Origin: Mimachlamys varia
Taxonomy: Eukaryota; Mollusca; Bivalvia; Pectinida; Pectinidae
Length of the DNA stretch: 64,000 bases
NCBI GenBank assembly: GCA_947623455.1
Contig: OX392542.1
Location: forward strand, 13,957,625-14,021,624
Direction of reading: 5' to 3'
Position 1 is the first letter of the stretch. The number at the start of each line of letters is the position of its first letter. Below the pieces are notes generated by a model. It searched no databases. It worked only from the letters and a program-made list of their open reading frames with translations, and had not been told where the DNA came from. Shown here one piece after another: positions 1 through 12,700 of this stretch. The translations under genes were made by a program, and so were the position numbers.

Positions 1-235
1 CATGTGTATGCATGTATGTGTGTTTGTGTGCATGCAGGTGTACATGTGTGTGTGCACGTGTGTTTGTGCTAATGTATGTGTGTGTGAGGGTATGTATGTG
101 TACATGTGTGATTTATGTGTATGTGCATGGATGTATGAACCCCTGTGTAATGGTTCATAATATTAGTGCATGTCCATGTGTACTTACATGTGCACATGCA
201 TGTCTGTATGTGTATGTATGTGTGTGAACTATATG
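1..235. repeat. TG/TGTA-rich simple sequence
   Basis: Interrupted runs of TGTG, TGTA and CATG make up most of this stretch. Small Cys/Val-rich reading frames here come from the repeat. Confidence 0.85.
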
Positions 236-340
236 TTTATATATATTAATTTACCTGTGTGTGTATATCTACCTGTATCCTGGCTGTATGTGATACATTT
301 ATGTATTCGTTATATGTGCACATGTTTATTGTTGATGAAT

Positions 341-362
341 AAAAAAAAAAAAAAAAAAAAAA
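341..362. repeat. Poly(A) run of 22
   Basis: An uninterrupted A run. It could be the tail of a retrotransposed copy on the + strand, but no recognisable element precedes it. Confidence 0.8.
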
Positions 363-2097
363 TTCCCGCAGTTGGCAATGTACATATTTAATGGTGCGCG
401 TTGGCGCCTCATAGAGAATATGTTCATTGCCATCTACGGTAATTCATGTAAAATATACTATCATAAATGCAGACAAAGTGAAGTTAAATAATGATGTTTA
501 CACTATTAGCGAGTTGCTGCAATGGTAACTATGGTGATTGCTATAATGATATAGTCTACATAGATATACACATTGAAGAAAACAATACAAGATACAAGAT
601 ACAAGATACAAGAAACTTTATTTTTTTTTACGTCGCATACATGTAAACAAATAACATTAGCTCGTGCGAGCTATTATTGCGACAAACATAGGTATGTTAA
701 CAAAATACAACTAATACAGCATTAAGAGAGATCACAGGTAAATAAAAATTATCATAATCATTAAAGTTATTCATAAAATACATTGTGTTGATTTAAATAG
801 TATCATTTACAGACTAGTGTTTATATATACAGTATGAATAAAAATTATTTAGACAGCATTATTTTTCTTCGTGTCACCATTTGTAAAATATAAAGCATAT
901 TAATTTATTTATGAATCTATAAAGGTCGTACTTGTATGTACATGCATTGACAAAAATGCTCCAGTAGTGACGTGATCGAACGTCGCAAAAGGACGTGGCC
1001 GCAATTAGCTGTAATACACATCCAGCGGACATTGGATTGTTAGGATCCAGAACATATAGCAGACCATACCGTCGATATTACATACTAGACTCCGTAATGT
1101 GTAGTTGTAAATACGTATATCTTGCATGATAATGTTAGAATTGATATTAATGTCAATGAGTTTAAAGATATTTGAGTGAGACGCATATTACCATACAACG
1201 TGGGGATACATTATAGCATTAGGCGAGTTGGAAGCTGGTAGTACTGACGATATATCATAAATTAAAGATAGCCGGTGGATTTTCTCAGGCTCCGGCAGCA
1301 ACTTCGTGAGTGGTGTCAAAATCTTTGGCGTGCCAAAAATTTAGCTGAACTTAATAGGACGCCAAAACATAAACGTCTAATGCATCACATGTTTTAATAG
1401 ACTTCCGGCTATGATCTTGTATCAGAAGATACGTCATTCACAGCAAACTGTAGGAATTCTAGTGTGTACAGTCGGATTAAGGCTAGCGCCAGAGTTAAAA
1501 TTTAATTCCGATGATTGATTACATGTCTTAATCACAATGAGTTCCGTTATCTAGAGATAACCGGTTATACTTAGCACAACATAAGGCAGTGACTGATATA
1601 CATGATATACATTATGTTGCCAGTGGAGTACGACAGAGCAAAGTATTTTGATACAGTTGTTAAATCAGTAGTACGATTTTATTTTATTCAATGTCTTATC
1701 AGCCGATTTTGTCAATTAAGCCCCCTCCGTGTATGTTTTGTATGCGTATGCGTTTGTGTATATAGTGGAGGATAACGGTATGTTGATGTACCGATACGAA
1801 CTTTATAGTGCTATCTCACTGAAATACTATGCCACATTATACAGACAACGGTTTACACTGACTTTTAAGCCAGGAACAATATATACCACGTATAAGGACT
1901 TAAGTATGTCACAACCTGATGGACAGAATACATTACCTTCCTCACTGAGCGAGCACTCAATATTAAAGTCAAAAGTAAGTTATTGAAAAGCAGGTAGTTT
2001 AAAGGAAAATAAATCTTATTTTTCAAAACTGCAATGGTCACTTTTTGTGTCTTCAAGGAGAGGTCACTCAAGCTAATCTCCAATTCAATAGTGGAGT
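363..2097. other. No gene recognised; short 7-bp tandem at 586-613
   Basis: A 7-bp unit (TACAAGA) repeats about four times at 586-613. The rest is AT-rich with only short chance reading frames. Confidence 0.6.
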
Positions 2098-2814
2098 TAC
2101 CACATCAGTCGCCTCTTAACCATATCGGTCGCCTCTTTGCCACATCAGTCGCCTCTTTACCACATCAGTTGCCTATTAATAACATCAGTTGCCTCTTAAC
2201 CATATCAGTCGCTTCTTTACCACACCAGTTGTCTCTTTACCACATTAGTCGCCTCTTTGCCACATCAGTTGCCTCTTTACCACATCAGTCGCCTCTTAAC
2301 CACATCAGTTGCCTCTTAACCACATCAGTCGCCTCTTAACCACATCAGTTGCCTCTTAACCACATTAGTCGCCTCTTTACCACATTAATCGCCTCTTTAC
2401 CACATTAGTCAACTCTTTACTACATCAGTCGCCTCTTAACCACATCAGTCGCCTCTTTACCACATTTGTCGCCTCTGAACCACATTAGTCGCCTCTTTAT
2501 CACATCAGTCGCCTCTTTACTACAGCAGTCGCCTCTTTACTACATCAGTCGCCTCTTTACTACACCAGTCGCCTCTTTACTACACCAGTCGCCTCTTTAT
2601 CACATTAGTCGCCTCTTTACCACATTTGTCGCCTCTGAACCACATAAGTCGCCTTTTTACTACATCAGTCGCCTCTTTACTACACCAGTCGCCTCTTAAC
2701 CACATCAGTTGCCTCTTAATCACATCAGTCGCCTCTTTACTACATCAGTCGCCTCTTTACCACATTAGTCGCCTCTTTACTTCAGCAGTCGCCTCTTTAC
2801 TGCATCAGTCGCAT
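2098..2814. repeat. 20-bp minisatellite, about 36 copies
   Basis: The unit is CACATCAGTCGCCTCTTTAC with frequent T/A, C/T variants (for example CTCTTAAC, CAGTTGCC). Three copies fit each 60 bases exactly. Because 20 is not a multiple of 3, open frames show a 20-residue repeat that is not a protein. Confidence 0.95.
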
Positions 2815-4494
2815 TTTACGATACACCTGATCCACAATTTGAAGGAATGGTAAAACCTTCATTGAAAATTGAATGGATAAAGCATGACACGAAATATTGT
2901 CTATTATGACAGTGTAAATCGCTGAAACGTGATAAAAAATTTTTTTAGTTTTTATTAAACTGACATTCGAAGAGTGCCCTTAAAATTTAAAAATAAAATA
3001 AAAATGAAAAAACGAAATTGGGAAGATGAGCTGATTATTCCATTCTTCTTAAATATAAATCTGTCTAGATGATTGGCGATTATGTAAGATTCAAAGATGA
3101 ATTAATTTAAGAAAACCTTATTGCGCAACACACCGACAGTTATATGCCATTCTATATCCTTATCTGATAAACTTGATAATTAAAGTAGAACCTTGTTGTA
3201 TAAAATTTGGCAAAGATTATTATTTGAGATGTCAGATAACATGTATGTTTCAGGGCCTTTGCATGCATTGTTAACTGATGTACGCCTTTCTTCTTATTGA
3301 TAAGGAAGTTTGAATCAAGACAAACTATCACGAACGCCTCATCAAACGGGATTTCGTGTGATGTCGGCTGGGAAGCAGCACCGGAAATCCTCGGAAAGGA
3401 ATTAGAACGCTTGCTTTCAATGACAAAACGAATTCAAGCGCTCATATGACGTGGTTATATAGGGCGTCCGGAACTAACCAGCCATGCGAACGCTCATTAT
3501 CACGTCTATTTCCAGATTGTACGTAGACCATAAACGTATATCGAGTGAGTTCACCACCTGCTCTCGTTCTCTTCAATATATTATATATAGATATTATATT
3601 TATAGAAAGGGAACATGTCCTTAAATGAGTATTGGTCCTTATGTGTGTAGACTGTTCCATATATAGCATCGGACGTAATTACACTTTCGTCAGATTGTCA
3701 ATAACGAATCCTATTTTTAGACACGACAATACAATCAGCTGTCGTCATCTATATAAATAAACCACATTATGTCCTTCTAAAACTTAACAATGAAAAAGGG
3801 AAGCTTTATATGCTCCCAAATTAGAAACTTCATCCTGGGTCTAAAACGGTTTGAAATTTAATGTTTTGGATGAAAGGTGGGTTTTTGGTCGACGTTTGAT
3901 AAACCTATGGTGTTCACGCTTGAAAATCGTTCCAACTTATATCATGCATTGTTTCTTAAGTAAGGTGTAATGCTTAATTATATACCAGATAATAGGCTGT
4001 AGGTTGATTTTGAATTTCAAAAAGTTTGCCAATGAGTAAAAGCGTAATGTTAATTGTACATTACTTGTGTGCTCCAAAATGAGTGCAAGAGACCCACTTG
4101 TACAGTTGATCTGGTATTCTGTTGAGAACGTAATACGTAATATATGGTAACATTCATTCCTGAAACACATTTTGAATTTTGATAATTGAAATATTTTCTG
4201 AATGTTAAAATACAATATGAAAATTTAATTACCTTGTTTTGGAAAATATTGATATTATGAGCGACAAACAAAGGCAGATGCTAGATTATGATGTAAACAA
4301 ATGCACATACTGAGCATTAAAACTACTTTTATAACGAAAACACAATTGAATACCTGTTTGAGAGAAGTACATATACATGTCATTTGGGTTTCTACAAGGA
4401 GCTGCATTAGGACCTTCCTAGAGTATTCCGGATGTCGCAATATATAAATATTTTCTCCAAAAACCTCCACATAATATAAATACTACATACAGCA
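2815..4494. other. No feature recognised
   Basis: AT-rich sequence with short chance frames only. Confidence 0.5.
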
Positions 4495-5940
4495 CTGACA
4501 CCTGTGTATCACAGTGGGCGCACGTCAGCCTGGCACCTGTGTATCACAGTGGGCGCACGTTAGCCTGGCACCTGTGTATCACAGTGGGCGCACGTTAGCC
4601 TGGCACCTGTGTATCAAAGTGGGCGCACGTTAGCCTGGCACCTGTGTATCACAATGGGCGCACGTTAGCCTGGCACCTGTGTATCAAAGTGGGCGCACGT
4701 TAGCCTGGCACCTGTGTATCACAGTGGGCGCACGTTAGCCTGGCACCTGTGTATCACAGTGGGCGCACGTTAGCCTGACACCTGTGTATCACAGTGGGCG
4801 CACGTCAGCCTGGCACCTGTGAATCACACTGGGCGCACGTTAGCCTTGCACTTGTGTATCACAGTGGGTGCGCGTTAGCCTGGCACCTGTGTATCACAGT
4901 GGGCGCACGTTAGCCTGACACTTGTGTATCACAGTGGGCGCACGTTAGCTTGGCACCTGTGTATCACAGTGGGCGCACGTTAGCTTGGCACCTGTGAATC
5001 ACAGTGGGCGCACGTCAGCCTGGCACCTGTGTATCACAGTGGGCGCACGTCAGCCTGGCACCTGTGTATCACAATGGGCGCACGTTAGCCTGACACCTGT
5101 GTATCACAATGGGCGCACGTCAGCCTGACACCTGTGTATCACAATGGGCGCACGTCAGCCTGGCACCTGTGTATCACAATGGGCGCACGTCAGCCTGGCA
5201 CCTGTGTATCACAATGGGCGCACGTCAGCCTGGCACCTGTGTATCACAATGGGCGCACGTCAGCCTGGCACCTGTGTATCACAGTGGGCGCACGTTAGCC
5301 TGACACCTGTGTATCACAATGGGCGCACGTCAGCCTGGCACCTGTGTATCACAGTGGGCGCACGTTAGCCTGACACCTGTGTATCACAGTGGGCGCACGT
5401 TAGCTTGGCACCTGTGAATCACAGTGGGCGCACGTCAGCTTGGCACCTGTGAATCACAGTGGGCGCACGTCAGCCTGGCACCTGTGTATCACAGTGGGCG
5501 CACGTCAGCCTGGCACCTGTGAATCACAGTGGGCACACGTCAGCCTGACACCTGTGTATCACAGTGGGCACACGTCAGCCTGGCACCTGTGTATCACAGT
5601 GGGCGCACGTTAGCCTGGCACCTGTGAATCACAGTGGGCACACGTAAGCCTGACACCTGTGTATCACAGTGGGCGCACGTCAGCCTGGCACCTGTGAATC
5701 ACAGTGGGCACACGTCAGCCTGACACCTGTGTATCACAGTGGGCGCACGTTAGCCTGACACCTGTGTATCACAGTGGGCGCACGTTAGCTTGGCACCTGT
5801 GTATCACAGTGGGCGCACGTTAGCCTGACACCTGTGTAACACAGTGGGCGCACGTCAGCCTGGCACCTGTGTATCACAGTGGGCGCACGTTAGCCTGACA
5901 CCTGTGTATCACAGTGGGCGCACGTCAGCCTGGTGCTTGT
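4495..5940. repeat. 35-bp minisatellite, about 41 copies
   Basis: The unit contains CACCTGTGTATCACAGTGGG followed by CGCACGTYAGCCTGR. Variants at four sites (TGTAT/TGAAT, CAGT/CAAT, GCG/GCA, CGTTAG/CGTCAG) recur in blocks, as expected from unequal exchange. Reading frames here are repeat artefacts. Confidence 0.96.
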
Positions 5941-7944
5941 TTCTGTCATATACAACCTAATAAGGATACGATATTTCTTTTCCAAGAAAGTATTTTCCCT
6001 TACCCTGGACAGGTATTTCCACACTTTTACCGGAGTGAGATTTTCTTTTCTCCCATACTTCACATGTTCAATCCAATTTTTGCTAGGGAAAAGACAAACC
6101 GGGATAGGGAAAAGACAGCTCCCGCGCGCTATCATTCTAAAACGTCACTAACGCGCCATCACTGTATGCAATGTAACAGGGAAACGTCACCAACTTCGTC
6201 ATATATTGCATCTGCCATTGATGAAGGCTCGATGCACCGAGTTCACATTACATTTTGTTTTTCGACAGGAAAGAGCGTGGTAGAAAAATAATCAATCACC
6301 CCAGTATAATGTTGACAGAGAAATCACAACCATCGGCAACGCTTCTTGCTAAAATTCATAATTCTAATCCTCGGGTTGAGTTTTTTTATTCTACATCACA
6401 TAGGGGTGATAGATTCTATTAGTTCTAGGGTTAAGTACAAAATCAATTGTTTAATAAAACGTATCAAACTGCAATTTCATTACTCCGTTGCGAGTTTCTC
6501 TGAATTTTTCTTACATATAACATATGCATCGCATCAAACAAGATGGCTATCTGTGGCTTAAATCTATATGAAACATATTCGAATTCGTGAAAGCTCAAAC
6601 AGGAATGTCGTATAACGTAAAATAACGTAACACTTATGCTGCAGCTTTTAAATATAGTAACAGATACAGTATGCCGAAAAATGAATTAAACTGCATCATA
6701 CAGCTGTTTCGTCCTCCTAGGTCTCTTCAGTGATGCTTCTCCCGAGATCTCATTGCGACGAGTATGACATGTACTATACAAATCGTAACTCGGTAACAAC
6801 CCTCACCTCACACTTCATATTCCTAGCTAAAGAGCTTTATTGCAATAGCGGTGTTTGCATGGACACTACAATCAGTATCACTTACTACGCCCGTATTTTG
6901 GTTGTCTTTTATATGACCCCGTGAGCACGTCTTTATTCTCATATATAGATTTGCTCGAAATCTGACCGTATTTCTTGCGATGAAGATGATGCGAAGCGGG
7001 TCGATTAGCAATGAGTTCGGCCAATCACCTAATGAAAGCAGAGAGACCTCGAAAGTCAGGAAGCAATCATGTAAAGCTTTTCATGGCCACCAAAGCTTAC
7101 TTTAATTTCGTAATTGCTGGACAGGGGATCCTTAATGTACAAAACACCGTTGTTTGCTACATTTGCATAAAGCACTGCGACAGAACAATGAATCCGGACA
7201 AAGCTTTCCGCCCTCAAAACCAAATATTAGTTTTGCATTGAATCTGACCGCAAGAGGTGAGATTTAGCCATTGCCCAGATGACCAATACAGTTTGGAGAA
7301 CCGTGAATCGTTTCCTCTTCAGTGATCGTTCTGACCGGCTAATTCAATAATCTGAGTTCAGGCTTGAGCCAGCACATAGTGGCATCATATTAACAGTTGC
7401 TATTATCGGCGTGGATCTTCATAAACTGACAAGTTACGAGCGCTGGACTGACCTTTGCTGTTGATTAAAGTTGCTTTCCCTCATTCAGGGGTAAACATTG
7501 CTCCCCCGTGGTTGTAGGTGGCACATATCGGTTCTTATTTACTGGTAACAATGCGACAAGAGATACATTTGAGAATTTCTACTGTGTCATTCGACAAATG
7601 ATTGAATTTTCGAAGTGACACTGGACCCATGTGGTTTCGGTTCAGACACCCTTTGATATCGCCATGTGTTACAGAAATTAGAAGTAATGCATATGTATCT
7701 ATATCGGAACTAACCGACATCGGTGACCAATCTTATGAAGAATTTATTGTGACCTATTTAAATGAATAAATGGATTCCGGATCTGGGAATGATTTGAGAA
7801 ATAATTACATGGGAAAAGTAAGATCTTAGTATCATGAACGCTGTTAAAATAAAGGAATTCCAAAGTTACACATTATTGTGACTGCCTTTAAGGCCCCAAA
7901 TCCATAATTTGCTTTGTATGTATGAAAGAAAGAACTCAAGTTTG
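5941..7944. other. No gene recognised; family B fragment at 6620-6735
   Basis: Only short frames occur. The frame at 5914-6291 begins in the minisatellite and has no recognisable similarity. Confidence 0.5.
6620..6735 (+). repeat. Interspersed repeat family B
   Basis: The shared core reads TGCCGAAAAATGAATTAAAC, then GCATCATACAGCTGTTTCGT. Inverse copies lie at 43745-43850 and 62645-62720, and a + strand part at 25160-25215. Confidence 0.6.
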
Positions 7945-8425
7945 ATAATAATAATATACAACATTTATACATTGTATAGCACTCAATATCATTTGTAAAA
8001 TTACTTTAAAGCGCTTCACAACTTGTGGATAATAATTTGATACTTATAATGCATAAAAAAGAAGTTATTACAATCTAAGCTCACATGTGATCATATCAAA
8101 GTGCATACAAATACATAATAAATAAAAAAATGTCAGTATATACATATCGTCTAAGTTGAGACACTAAAATGCAGACGTGAAAAGGTACGTCTTCAAATGT
8201 TTCTTGAATTTGACCAGAGTATTAGTTTTTTTCTGATAGCGGATAGTAAGCTTTTACACAACGTAGTCAAAACTTTCCCAAAACACCGGTTTCCATAGGT
8301 CACAGTACGAGATTTTTGGACACACAACAATGATTCTGCCCTCGACCTCAGTGATCGTGACGGCCGATACAGGGTTACTAGCTCCGTTGTGTAATGGGGA
8401 GCTGTTTCATCCCGTGCCTAGCTTG
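7945..8425 (-). mobile_element. Degraded 3' end of a non-LTR retrotransposon (LINE)
   Basis: The minus strand from about 8420 reads RPSRSLRSRAE, then SRTVTYGNRCFGK. After a one-base frameshift near 8225-8235 it reads VKFKKHLKTYLFTSAF and a stop at 8164-8166. This is the typical C-terminus of CR1/L2/Jockey-like reverse transcriptases (RTVTYGxRxF, then FKxxLKTYLFxxAF). The usual PxLWNxLP stretch between is lost. About 220 bases of 3' UTR follow, including AAGCGCTTTAAAG, ending in TAATAATAA-type repeats at 7945. A truncated, dead copy. Confidence 0.7.
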
Positions 8426-8854
8426 TATGTGTATAACTAGATTTAGTACCGTGACATGTATTATACAGGTAACCAGTGCAATGAATACAGCACAGGAGGG
8501 ATGTGCTCACTCTTTCGAACTCGGAAAATGAAACGTTAATTGACCAGCTTTGATGACCCGTACAATGAAAATAAAATGACGATTAACTTACATATAATTT
8601 AGGGTCTAGAATAAGATGCATAGGAAAGCCAATATATTCCAATCTCCTTACGATAATTTCGAACGTTCATATGACTGAATTAAAGTAATTATTGGTTTTG
8701 CAATTTTAAGCAACTTTTTACGATATGGTAACGTAATGACGTCATTCTGTCAGTCATTATTGATTGGCTCAATATATCAGAACGAAATGGTTGACGTTTA
8801 CATACTGTAGAATACATAACGATGGAGATCATTTGTAGATCCGTTCTGTGTGTA

Positions 8855-9067
8855 TTTGGTTTATTTTGTTTAACGTCATATTAACAGCTAGGACCATTTT
8901 AGGACGAGCTAGGTTTTGAAGGTCGAGAAAAGCCGGAGTACCCGGGGGAAAACCACCGACCTACGGTCAGTACCTGGCAACTGCCCGGGTTTCGAACTCG
9001 CAACCCAGAGGTTGAGGGCTAGTGGTTGAATTTCGGGACACATTCACCACTCGGCCACCGCGGCCCC
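8855..9067 (-). mobile_element. tRNA-like SINE, family 1, near full length
   Basis: The minus strand begins GCCGCGGTGGCCGAGTGGT, with an A-box-like TGGCCGAGTGG, and has GGTTGCGAGTTCGAAACC with a B box (GTTCGAAAC). A body with GACCGTAGGTCGGTGG and a tail ending in AAATAAACCAAA follow. The head resembles a type II (Leu/Ser) tRNA but is not a functional tRNA. Other copies are at 41410-41626 and 61060-61196. Confidence 0.75.
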
Positions 9068-9597
9068 CTGTGTGTAATAGCTATAGAAGCAATATATTTT
9101 CAATGTCTTTAATTACACCCATTCCTTTCGCTAGCGGATATATTTCACTCCTTCTAAGCCATCTTAAATATATCATTACGTAGCGTACACGTAATGCACT
9201 CGTGTACTCAGAGGCATCAGATGGGAAAAAGTGTGATTTTGTCTATTTATACATTTACAAATCAAACACATATAATGTGACTGTTTTGAATCGAGGGTCA
9301 TTTCCATTTAACTGTATTCACAGGGGGGTTGGATTCCATCTTTTTGCAAAACGTAATCATTATTTATCGATTCCGCTAATTAACTGAATACGAATTCGCC
9401 TTGTACGTATCAGAGTTATCCCCGATACATATTCTGTACTCCTCCCAAATGATTTGGGAGTGCTACATAGGTTGTCAATGGCAACACTGGTGTCTTGTTT
9501 GCCTCGGTGGGTACTAATGAAACAATTTCCGTCCCAAATCTCGTACATTCCCGCGGGACTTTGTGCCTTGTTTCACGATTATATCTGTTCGTTTCAG
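9068..9597. other. Immediate upstream flank of the first visible receptor exon
   Basis: No recognisable mGluR exon. Probably intron. Confidence 0.4.
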
Positions 9598-9752
9598 GGT
9601 CCATAGCTAATATTGGAGGGTACGAAAACAAGTGTACCAACCACTCTGACCTTGAGCTGCATCTAAAGGTCATCCCAGGAGTGCTTGGAGCGCCTTCTAG
9701 TGTGACGTCAATCCAGGTGGCAACTCTCCTCAAACTCTTTAAGATCCCACAG
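9598..9752 (+). CDS. mGluR-like exon 1 (first visible): lobe 1 of ligand domain
   Basis: The acceptor is a pyrimidine-rich tract ending TTTCAG at 9597 and the donor is GTAAGA at 9753. The exon starts with the last two bases of a codon and ends in phase 0, giving 52 residues. It contains APSSVTSIQV and LLKLFKIPQ, the lobe-1 core of mGluRs. Aligned to mGluR1, the serine at S165 (alpha-carboxylate contact) is kept. The cysteine in YENKCTNHSDL falls at C140, the intersubunit disulfide position, so a covalent dimer is expected. The frame stays open 5' of the acceptor to 9495, but that sequence has no mGluR similarity, so I start the exon at 9598. No earlier exon was found in 1-9597. Confidence 0.9.
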
Positions 9753-12700
9753 GTAAGATATTGAGCTTTTCTTCTGAATAAATATATCGTATATTCGTCT
9801 GGAAGAAGTCATTTATTGTCAATTATAACTTTGCTTTATGGTTTATAAAGGTAATTGTCATATAAAATTAATGCCAAAACTTATTTGATTTGGATAAATC
9901 AGGTCAAAATCAACTTCATTTCTAACTCTATCATCTATAATTAAAATTTACTGTGGCTCCAACTGTGGACACTGTTTTTATATGACCTTATCTTTACAAA
10001 GACTTTAAAACACGTAGTTATAGATCGAACCAAAAGTTTTATCATATGTCCTTCATGTAATGTACATTATTTACCGCTTTACAATGTCGCGTAAGTTGTT
10101 TGTTGACACCGAATTGATATTTTACGTCATATTCGTTCGAAAACATCTCGATAAAAAGCCCAGTTTATTATGACATCAAATGCGCATAAAAAAAATTAAC
10201 GTTATACAGGGCTTTGTTATAAACAGACTGAAACAAAGAAAAATGGACATTTGTTTAGCTGGCGATAAGTCAGACGGACAAATGAAACGAAATCTTCCAA
10301 GGTTTTACGGTATAAAGTCTTTCTTTGAGCCCGTGACATTACCAGAATCTGTCCATCTTTGAGCCCGTGACATTACCATTATCTGTCTATCTTTGAGTCC
10401 GTGACATTACCAGAATCTGTCTATCTTTGAGCCCGTGACATTACTTGAATCTGTCTATCTTTGAGCCCGTGACATCACCAGAATCTGTCTATCTTTGAGC
10501 CTGTGTTATTACCAGAATCTGTCTATCTTTGAGCCCGTGACATTACCAGAATCTGTCTATCTTTGAGCCCGTGACATTACCAGAATCAGCCTCTCTTTGA
10601 GCCCGTGACATTACCAGAATCCGTCTATCTTTGAGCCCGTGACATTACCAGAATCTGTCTATCTTTGAGCCCGTGACATTACCAGAATCTGACTATCTTT
10701 GAGCCCGTGACATTACTAGAATTTGTCTTTCTTTGAGCCTGTGGTATTACCAGAATCTGTCTATCTTTGAGCCCGTGACATTACCAGAATCTGTCTATCT
10801 TTGAGCCCGTGACATCGCCTGAATCTGTCTATCTTTGAGCCCGTGACATTACCAGAATCCGTCTATCTTTGAGCCCGTGACATTACCAGAATCTGTCTAT
10901 CTTTGAGCCTGTGACATTACCAGAATCCGTCTATCTTTGAGCCCGTGACATTACCAGAATCCGTCTATCTTTGAGCCTGTGACATTACCAGAATCTGTCT
11001 ATCTTTGAGTCTGTGTTATTACCAGAATCTGTCTATTTTTGAGCCCGTGACATTACCAGAATCTGTCTATCTTTGAGCCCGTGACATTACCAGAATCTGA
11101 CTATCTTTGAGCCCGTGACATTATTAGAATTTGTCTATCTTTGAGCCTGTGGTATTACCAGAATCTGTCTATCTTTGAGCCCGTGACATTACCAGAATCT
11201 GTCTATCTTTGAGCCTGTGACATTACCAGAACCTGTCTATCTTTGAGCCCGTGACATCGCCTGAATCTGTCATAGATACATATGAAGCGATGAAGCTCTA
11301 GCACACAACCATGCATTGTTCTGCATCATTATCGTGTCTCTAGCAGTGGAGCTGTTACTTGTATTTAGATAATTCAATGTTCGTAGTGAGACTTGTCTTA
11401 GTTAATCCTGGCTCGTTCATAATGAAGGTGATAATCAGAGGGTCGATCATCTAAACTCGACTTTTGTCATTTATGATGTAATATAAGATTTTTTTATGAC
11501 CAGGGGTGTAAGGTAGGGGAATACGCCTTTTCCAAAATACAACTGTCACGTGCATTCAGGTGCATTCAGATGTATACTTCTGGGGTAATGGTAATTGGTA
11601 TTTAGCCAATTTTGATGGCGTAAAACGCCAGTTAATTAGGACAGACATTACCGAAATTTAGGATGTTCTAACAAAGTTATTTATACTGACCAGGCAGTAC
11701 CATGTAAATAAACATGACGTTTGGAAACTCACAGCACCTCTTTTTGAATATTGTTTTGTGGTACTGATGCTTTGGTGGTACACCGGAAGTATACATGCCC
11801 CCTATTACGTATCAAGCGTATCTTAAACCTGGTCGAATCCGGAGAGAAATAAAGTATCTCGGAAACGACGTATTCCACCTGAAGGGTCTTCAAGTTTGGT
11901 AAAGCCGAGGGTTTTGTCAAAATTGAATATTCCGAGGGTGGAGTTTCCATATCTTACACCCTTTGGTCACGAAAGAGTATTTTTTTCTCTCATTTCAACT
12001 ACCTGAATCAGCTCAAAAACCAGGAAAATACCTTTTGACTGGCCACCATTTTGAAAATATCAACTTTTGCCTTGGTGTTTTTGACGAAAAAAAATGATAC
12101 AACGAGATTTAGCATACTCCATATTTGCAAACATAGTTTACGCAAAAGAAAAAAAATATTTCCAGCTTTCTTATGTGCATGGTTAAAATATTGTGGAAGT
12201 CCTCATTTCATTACGTCGCCAGTTTTCTCTTTTCGGCATCATAATTTTCCAAATTCGTGACTTCACGTAATTGTTGCGCCATTGTGAAGTCACGCCATAG
12301 CTGTTTTGCATGAGTAGATGTGTAATACAACCACAGCGATCATAGGTGTATTGCCCTAGACAGGCCAGTATTACACACCTAGAGATGAAGGAAATAAAGG
12401 TAGTAATTTCTAAACTGCAATGTTGGAATATCCAAGAAATGCTGCAATAGATATATTGCAATACAAACATGTACGTTTAATGTCAAGAAATTCGATGTAA
12501 GTATTTATATAGAAAATATGCACGTTAGCATTAGTTATTCATAAGGTATTACGGCTTCACGATAGTATTGTAATTTATATTTGTATCAGGCCAGCAAAAT
12601 GTTATGATATGCTATCAAATAGTACTAAGTTATATTACTAATATTTCCCAAACAAAGAGGGTTGGGCATGTAATTGAACTGATAGCCAATTTAACAGCAT

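Noticed and set aside
2098..5940. The 20-bp and 35-bp arrays look like CRISPR repeats at first glance
   Set aside because: Units follow each other with no unique spacers, and the context is animal DNA. They are minisatellites.
5914..6291. 125-codon + strand frame
   Set aside because: It begins inside the 35-bp array, has no recognisable domain and overlaps other frames of similar length.
9495..9597. Extending receptor exon 1 upstream to the ATG at 9495
   Set aside because: The frame is open, but the residues show no mGluR similarity and no signal peptide, and a good acceptor lies at 9597.
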